From: Terracoccus sp. 273MFTsu3.1
GTDB taxonomy: Bacteria > Actinomycetota > Actinomycetes > Actinomycetales > Dermatophilaceae
Length of the DNA stretch: 64,000 nucleotides
Direction of reading: 5' to 3'
Assembly: GCF_000383675.1 (NCBI RefSeq)
Contig: NZ_KB911822.1
Span: forward strand, 248,001 to 312,000
Below the pieces are notes generated by a model. It did not search any database. It was given only the letters and a program-made list of their open reading frames with translations, and was not told where the DNA came from. How positions within the stretch are numbered: the first letter of the stretch is position 1; every line of letters starts with the position of its first letter. The position numbers were made by a program, and so were the translations under genes. Positions 60,115-64,000 of this stretch are shown here, piece by piece.

Positions 60115-60887
60115 GCCCCCGGCCCGGTCGCTCGTAGGTCGTCCGGGGCAGGGGCGGCACCCTCGTGCGGAGCCCGCGCGGCGGCATACCCGACGGATCG
60201 GACGGTGCGGATCGGGCTGGCGTCGCCGAGCTTGGCGCGCACCTGGGCGACGTGGACGTCGACGGTGCGCCCGCCCACCGTCGCGGCATACCCCCAGACG
60301 TCGCTGAGCAGCTGCTCGCGCGTGAAGACGACCCCCGGACGCCGCACGAGGTGCGTCAGGAGGTCGAACTCCGTTGCCGTCAGGGCGATCTCGCGCCCGG
60401 AGACCCGCACCTCGTGGCTCGTCAGGTCGATGCTGAGGTCGCCGGTGCGGAGCACCTCGGGTGCTCGGGAGTCCCCGCGGGTGCGTCGCAGCACGCCCCC
60501 GAGCCGTGCCACGAGCTCCCGCGGGGAGAAGGGCTTCGTGATGTAGTCGTCGGCCCCGAGCTCGAGACCGACGATGCGGTCGACCTCGTCGTCGCGGGCC
60601 GTCACGAAGAGGACAGGGGTCCAGTCGCCGCGCCCCCGGAGACGGCGACACACCTCGATGCCGTCGAGGACCGGCAGGCCGATGTCGAGCACGATGGCGC
60701 TCGGGCGCAGGTCCCGGGCGGCGTCCAGGGCGCTCGCCCCGTCGGTCACGACCTCGACGCCGTAGCCGGCGGCCCGGAGGTTGAGCCGCAGCACGTCGGC
60801 GATGGCCGGCTCGTCCTCGACGACGAGCACGAGACCGCGGCCGGGGTCGGGGCGGCGGTCAGGGCCGGGGTCGGGCTCGGTGGACAC
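60111..60887 (-). CDS. OmpR-family response regulator
   Basis: The 258-residue protein has a receiver domain (LVLVVEDEPAIADVLRLNLRAAGYGVEV; phosphoacceptor Asp in AIVLDIGLPVLDG; conserved Lys in YITKPFSPREL). A winged-helix OmpR output domain follows (IALTATEFDLLTHLVRRPGVVFTREQLLSDVWGYAATVGGRTVDVHVAQVRAKL). GTG 60887 is chosen over the earlier open frame because TACGCT lies 6 bases upstream, a leaderless promoter. The ACACGA direct repeat at 60928-60944 lies just upstream of the -35 position, so autoactivation is likely. Confidence 0.92.
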   Translation of the reverse strand: MSTEPDPGPDRRPDPGRGLVLVVEDEPAIADVLRLNLRAAGYGVEVVTDGASALDAARDLRPSAIVLDIGLPVLDGIEVCRRLRGRGDWTPVLFVTARDDEVDRIVGLELGADDYITKPFSPRELVARLGGVLRRTRGDSRAPEVLRTGDLSIDLTSHEVRVSGREIALTATEFDLLTHLVRRPGVVFTREQLLSDVWGYAATVGGRTVDVHVAQVRAKLGDASPIRTVRSVGYAAARAPHEGAAPAPDDLRATGPGA

Positions 60888-60927
60888 GATCGCAGCGTAG
60901 TGAGCGCAGGCGGCGCGCACGTCACGC

Positions 60928-60944
60928 TCGTGTTCGGGTCGTGT
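60928..60944 (-). promoter_or_regulatory. Direct-repeat box upstream of the response-regulator gene
   Basis: Read on the minus strand it is ACACGACCCGAACACGA, two ACACGA repeats 11 bp apart, one base different from the box at 55755-55771. It is centred about 40 bases upstream of the -10 at 60894-60899, where a PhoB-type activator binds. Confidence 0.65.
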
Positions 60945-60960
60945 CAGAGGTCGGGGGCAC

Positions 60961-61443
60961 TCACTCGACGGGGACGGGCTGCGCTCTCGGGCGGGCACGG
61001 CGGCGACGGGACACGACCCACGCGACGGCCCCGGCGACGACGAGCACGACGACCGCGGCGCCCCACCACGACCCGGCCTCAGCGGCGAGCCAGGCCTGCA
61101 CCACGGCGAGCCCGACCGTCGCGTAGAGCACCGCCCAGAGGGTCGACCCGACGACGGCGGCCGGCAGGTACCAGCGCAGCGGCATCCGCATCACCCCGGC
61201 GGTGAGGTGGATCGCCGTCTGGACCCCGACCGTGAGGTAGGACAGCGTCACGGCGAAGGGCCCGAAGCGGCGCAGCAACGCCTCGGCGCGGGCCGTGAGG
61301 TCGCCGTGCGTGCCGCGGTAGCGACGCCAGCCGGCCATGGCCCCGCGCCCGACCCAGTAGGTGCCGTTGGACCGCACCATGGCGCTCGCGAGGAGCGCGA
61401 GGAACGCCTGCCAGAAGGGCAGCGCAGCCAACGTGTCGAGCAT
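60961..61443 (-). CDS. DedA/SNARE-associated (VTT) domain membrane protein, short form
   Basis: The 160-residue protein has the VTT pattern with ALPFWQAFLALLASAMVRSNGTYWVGRGAMAG, RFGPFAVTLSYLTVGVQTAIHLTAGVMRMPLRWYLPAAVVGSTLWAVLYATVGLAV and a last helix before a basic tail. It is shorter than typical DedA proteins, which are about 200. DedA proteins act as undecaprenyl-phosphate or lipid flippases. TAGGCT 6 bases before the ATG indicates leaderless translation. Not part of the two-component operon, which starts upstream of it on the same strand. Confidence 0.83.
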   Translation of the reverse strand: MLDTLAALPFWQAFLALLASAMVRSNGTYWVGRGAMAGWRRYRGTHGDLTARAEALLRRFGPFAVTLSYLTVGVQTAIHLTAGVMRMPLRWYLPAAVVGSTLWAVLYATVGLAVVQAWLAAEAGSWWGAAVVVLVVAGAVAWVVSRRRRARPRAQPVPVE

Positions 61444-61472
61444 GGCGCCAGCCTAGGCGGGGGCTCGTGCCC

Positions 61473-61487
61473 GGCCCGCCGCGGGCC
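61473..61487 (-). terminator. Short GC hairpin after the cysteine hydrolase
   Basis: GGCCCG-CCG-CGGGCC, a 6-bp stem with a 3-base loop, lies 11 bases beyond the stop at 61498. Weak but well placed. Confidence 0.4.
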
Positions 61488-61497
61488 ACGCCCCCCG

Positions 61498-62058
61498 TCA
61501 GCGTGGGCGGAAGTCGACCTCGGCCGCGGGCACGACATCGCCGGTGCGGCCGGGCGCGTCCGACCAGGACCAGTAGGTGTTGGTGTGGGCGATGACCTGC
61601 TCGGGGGCGACAGGGACACCCCACTGGCGGAGGTCCTCGGTCGTGTGGGCGTCCCCGACGAGGGTCGTGTCGTAGCCACGGACGAGAGCGCCGTGCAGTG
61701 TCGAGCGGATGCAGGCGTCGGTCTGGGCGCCGGTGACGACGACCCGACCGACCCGGCGCTCGGCGAGGACCGACTCGAGGTCGGTGTCCTCGAAGGAGTC
61801 GCCGTAGCGCTTGTGGACGAGCGGCTCGGACTCGGCACGGGCCAGCTCGGGGACGTACTGCCAGCCCTCGGTGTCGATCGGCATGTTGTCGTCGGAGTGC
61901 TGCACCCAGATGACGGGGACCTGCTCGTTGCGCGCCTTGTCGACGAGGGCGTTGATGCGGGCGATGACGCCGTCGCGGTCGTGCGCGCCCGAGACGACGT
62001 CGTTCTGGACGTCGATGACGAGCAGGGCCGTGTTGGGGCGTCCTTCGAGGGTGGTCAT
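61498..62058 (-). CDS. Isochorismatase-like cysteine hydrolase
   Basis: The 186-residue protein has the isochorismatase/cysteine hydrolase fold: NTALLVIDVQNDVVSG (catalytic Asp), a middle lysine in LVHKRYGDSF and the nucleophile cysteine in VVTGAQTDACIRSTLHGALVRGYD. This matches the Asp-Lys-Cys triad of nicotinamidases and isochorismatases. The substrate is unknown. ATG 62058 is preferred to GTG 62070, because GGAGG lies 10 bases before the ATG but runs into the GTG. Confidence 0.87.
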   Translation of the reverse strand: MTTLEGRPNTALLVIDVQNDVVSGAHDRDGVIARINALVDKARNEQVPVIWVQHSDDNMPIDTEGWQYVPELARAESEPLVHKRYGDSFEDTDLESVLAERRVGRVVVTGAQTDACIRSTLHGALVRGYDTTLVGDAHTTEDLRQWGVPVAPEQVIAHTNTYWSWSDAPGRTGDVVPAAEVDFRPR

Positions 62059-62135
62059 GGTGTCTCGCACCTCCGGGTCTCGGTCTGCTTCCTCGTCCCG
62101 ACGACGCTACGCCTGCGCACCGACAGCGTGGGCTC

Positions 62136-62564
62136 TCAGGGCGCGACGAGGAGACAGAACGGGTGGCCGGCCGGGTCGGCGAGCACGACGAGCGGCTCGC
62201 CGTCGTCGTCGGTGCGATCGAGCAGCACCTGCGCGCCCAGCGAGAGCGCGCGATCCCGATGACGCTCGAGGTCCGCGATGGTCGGCACGGCGTAGTCGAC
62301 GTGCAGCTGCATCGGCACCTCGTGGCTCGGCCACGTCGAGCGCGGCAGCGGACCGTCGACCTGCTGGACCGCGAGTCGCCGCACCCCGTCGGCGTCGAGC
62401 AGCACGAGCCAGTCGGCGTCGTCCTCGGCCCCGCCTGTGGGCGGCTCATCGCCCGGCCGGTAGTGCAGGCCGAGCAGCATGCGGTAGAACTCGGCGAGCG
62501 CGCGGGCGTCCTCGGTGTCGAGGGCGGTGTGCATGAGACGTGGGTATGCCGGGTGCTCGGTCAC
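62136..62564 (-). CDS. VOC family (glyoxalase-like) protein
   Basis: The 142-residue protein is a single glyoxalase-like domain: RLMHTALDTEDARALAEFYRMLLGLHYRPGDEPP and LHVDYAVPTIADLERHRDRALSLGAQVLLDRTDDDGEPLVVLADPAGHPFCLLV. The His/Glu metal ligands expected for true enzymes are only partly evident. GTG 62564 with GAGGAAGAG upstream is chosen over the longer open frame. No functional clue from the neighbours. Confidence 0.85.
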   Translation of the reverse strand: MTEHPAYPRLMHTALDTEDARALAEFYRMLLGLHYRPGDEPPTGGAEDDADWLVLLDADGVRRLAVQQVDGPLPRSTWPSHEVPMQLHVDYAVPTIADLERHRDRALSLGAQVLLDRTDDDGEPLVVLADPAGHPFCLLVAP

Positions 62565-62660
62565 GGCTCTTCCTCGGTCGCGGTCGCCACCCACCCTAGG
62601 AGCGCCCGCGGGGTTAGCGTGCCCGTGTGGGTGTGCCGATCGACCGGACCCGCCCCACCC

Positions 62661-62733
62661 CGCAACACACCGAGAAGGTCACAACACGCCGGGGTCCGAT
62701 CGCGGGGTGTTGTGACCTGCACGGTGTGTTGCG
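62661..62733. repeat. 27-bp interrupted inverted repeat
   Basis: CGCAACACACCG then GGTCACAACAC on the left pair with GTGTTGTGACC then CGGTGTGTTGCG on the right, with an interior four-base mismatch and a 19-base loop. Two separate helices separated by a bulge would form. No T-run follows either end. Confidence 0.75.
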
Positions 62734-62910
62734 TCTGCATGCCCGAGGTGTTCGCGACCCTCGTCGGCCTCGCCCTCCACGCGCCGAAGAACACCGTCGA
62801 CCGCATCCTCAAGGGCGCCCGCCTCCACCCCTGACCCACCCCTCGTCGAGTGAGCGTCCGACCACAGTCGAGTGAGCACGTCGTCACTCCAGTCGCCGTG
62901 GAACGGGACG

Positions 62911-62998
62911 GAGCGCTCACTCGAGTGGGACGGGGCGCTCACTCGAGTGGGACGGGGCGCTCACTCGAGTGGGACGGGGCGCTCACTCGAGTGGGATG
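62911..62998. repeat. Four 22-bp tandem repeats with central CACTCGAGTG palindromes
   Basis: Units begin at 62911, 62933, 62955 and 62977, each reading GGCGCTCACTCGAGTG followed by GGACGG, with small changes in the first and last. CACTCGAGTG is a perfect 10-bp palindrome in every unit. Related fragments (TCGAGTGAGC) occur just upstream, at 62846-62880. Confidence 0.85.
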
Positions 62999-63009
62999 CT
63001 GGGCCTGCC

Positions 63010-63867
63010 ATGACGAACCCGACCCACCTCTCCCGCGAGCTCGCCATCACGTCCGCATCCAACCCGCGTCTCAAGGGCCTGCTCGCGCTGCGTCGCCGTC
63101 GCACGCGCGAGGAGACCGGCCAGACCCTCGTCGAGGGCTACGAGGAGATCGGCCTCGCCCTGTCGGCCGGCGTGCGGCCCGGCACCGTCTACGTCTGCGA
63201 GGAGCTCTTCAGCCCTGCCGGCCGCGCCGGCAGCCAGGACATCGGCCACCAGACCGACCTCCTCTCGCGCCTGCGCCACGACCGGGTCGAGGTCGTCCAC
63301 CTCAGCCGCAGCGCCTTCGAGAAGGTCAGCTACCGCGAGGGGCCGGACGGGCTCATCGCCGTCGTCGACCGCATCGGCGTCTCCCTCGGCGACCTGCGGG
63401 TCGACGGTCCCGACCACCTCACCCTCCTCAGCCAGGGCGTGGAGAAGCCCGGCAACCTGGGAGCGATGCTCCGCACCGCCGACGCCGCGGGGGTCGACGC
63501 CGTCGTGGCGGCCGACCCCGTCACCGACTGGGGCAACCCCAACGTCGTCCGCGCGAGCAAGGGCACCGTCTTCGCCGTTCCGGCCGCGAGCGCGACGACG
63601 GCCGAGGCGCTCGAGTGGCTCGCGGCCAACGAGATCCGTCTCGTCGTCACGACGCCCGAGACCGACCTGCTGCACACCGACGTCGACTACACCGGCCGCG
63701 TCGCCATCGCCGTCGGGAGCGAGAAGCACGGCGCCGACCGCACCCTGCTCGACGCAGCGACCCATCGTGTCCGGATTCCCATGCACGGCAAGGCGAACAG
63801 CCTCAACGTCGCCGCCTCGGCCGCCATCGTGCTCTACGAGGCGGTCCGCCAACGCGACGCGCACTGA
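63010..63867 (+). CDS. TrmH/SpoU family RNA 2'-O-methyltransferase
   Basis: The 285-residue protein begins with an rRNA-binding-type N-domain (ITSASNPRLKGLLALRRRRTREETGQTLVEGYEEIGLAL). The SPOUT knot motifs follow: LLSQGVEKPGNLGAMLRTADAAGVDAVV, VVRASKGTVFAVP and AIAVGSEKHGADRTLLDAATHRVRIPMHGKANSLNVAASAAIVLYEAVRQ. They match 2'-O-ribose methyltransferases of 23S rRNA or tRNA. No strong ribosome binding site precedes the ATG. The direct repeat 12 bases upstream lies at the promoter position. A second copy of GGCATAC follows the stop at 63898. Confidence 0.9.
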   Translation: MTNPTHLSRELAITSASNPRLKGLLALRRRRTREETGQTLVEGYEEIGLALSAGVRPGTVYVCEELFSPAGRAGSQDIGHQTDLLSRLRHDRVEVVHLSRSAFEKVSYREGPDGLIAVVDRIGVSLGDLRVDGPDHLTLLSQGVEKPGNLGAMLRTADAAGVDAVVAADPVTDWGNPNVVRASKGTVFAVPAASATTAEALEWLAANEIRLVVTTPETDLLHTDVDYTGRVAIAVGSEKHGADRTLLDAATHRVRIPMHGKANSLNVAASAAIVLYEAVRQRDAH

Positions 63868-64000
63868 CCGGGCGGCCCTCGGTGAGCGCGCGGGACGGCA
63901 TACGAGATGACGCCCAGGTTTCATTCATGTGACGCGTGTGACGAGCCCCGCAAGAGACAGGCAGGGGTGGTCAAGAGCACCCCTTGGCGTGTGTCACGAT

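Larger units (their letters stand above)
62565..63009. other. Long intergenic region before the RNA methyltransferase
   Basis: These 445 bases have no convincing gene. They hold a long interrupted hairpin (62661-62733) and four tandem 22-bp units (62911-62998) that run up to the start of the methyltransferase gene. A 31-codon open frame (62739-62834) is too short and unusual to call. The spacing suggests regulatory DNA. Confidence 0.6.

Noticed and set aside
62739-62834. A 31-codon open frame starting MPEVFATLVG
   Set aside because: No ribosome binding site, overlaps no known family and directly follows the long hairpin; may be chance.
1-64000. tRNA, rRNA, insertion sequences or prophage
   Set aside because: No cloverleaf with CCA-type end, ribosomal RNA stretch, transposase or block of phage genes was seen on reading both strands, although a computed tRNA search would be decisive.

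Overview
The window is one contiguous piece of a very GC-rich (roughly 70%) actinobacterial chromosome. Codon bias, GTG starts, F420-type oxidoreductases, a GAF-ANTAR protein, Tat-exported proteins and many leaderless promoters (TANNNT 6-7 nt before the start codon) all fit an actinobacterium. My best guess is the Intrasporangiaceae, but that is inference from gene style, not a database match. I see no rRNA, tRNA, CRISPR array, insertion sequence or intact prophage. Layout. 1-3.8 kb: end of a Gfo/Idh/MocA dehydrogenase, then an amino-acid permease with a Usp-like tail followed by a tandem universal stress protein. 3.8-13.7 kb: a UvrA2-type ATPase, small stress and membrane proteins, a GAF-ANTAR RNA-binding regulator, an Ltp-type surface protein with a long AAADK repeat, a RibD/DHFR-like reductase, and a patatin-like protein divergent from a small HTH gene plus a Clp-N-domain gene, separated by a duplicated operator. 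13.8-23.1 kb: a collection of single enzymes (secreted phosphodiesterase, NYN nuclease, GNAT, S51 peptidase, VOC, DUF1801, DUF2231, YedY-like molybdoenzyme, F420/deazaflavin reductase, aldo/keto reductase) with a broken second copy of the GNAT gene. 23.5-34.7 kb: a 9.4 kb secreted SpvB/FG-GAP/Rhs protein and a secreted PhoX-like protein, each followed by a long perfect hairpin. 34.8-42.8 kb: a carbohydrate (inositol-like) catabolic region with two LacI regulators, two Gfo/Idh/MocA dehydrogenases and two TIM-barrel isomerases. 42.7-53.5 kb: a MarR/EamA divergent efflux pair, a flavin disulfide reductase, a HAD phosphatase, a hydrolase, an ECF42 sigma factor with its DGPF/YCII partner, a uracil-DNA glycosylase and an amidohydrolase. 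53.8-64 kb: a secreted protein, an HxlR/PPOX/YciI group, a DUF5666-like lipoprotein, TerC under a predicted manganese riboswitch, an F420-type reductase, a two-component system, a DedA-like protein, an isochorismatase-like hydrolase, a VOC protein and a TrmH/SpoU RNA methyltransferase. Regulation is unusually readable here. Operators can be assigned by position for two LacI proteins, a MarR, an HxlR, a MerR-type promoter and an ECF42 promoter. A 17-bp direct-repeat box in front of the response-regulator gene is repeated with one change in front of a lipoprotein gene about 5 kb away, which suggests a small regulon. At the whole-window scale the heptamer GGCATAC/GTATGCC occurs about 35 times, several times more than base composition predicts, in genes and intergenic hairpins alike. 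This is the least explained signal.
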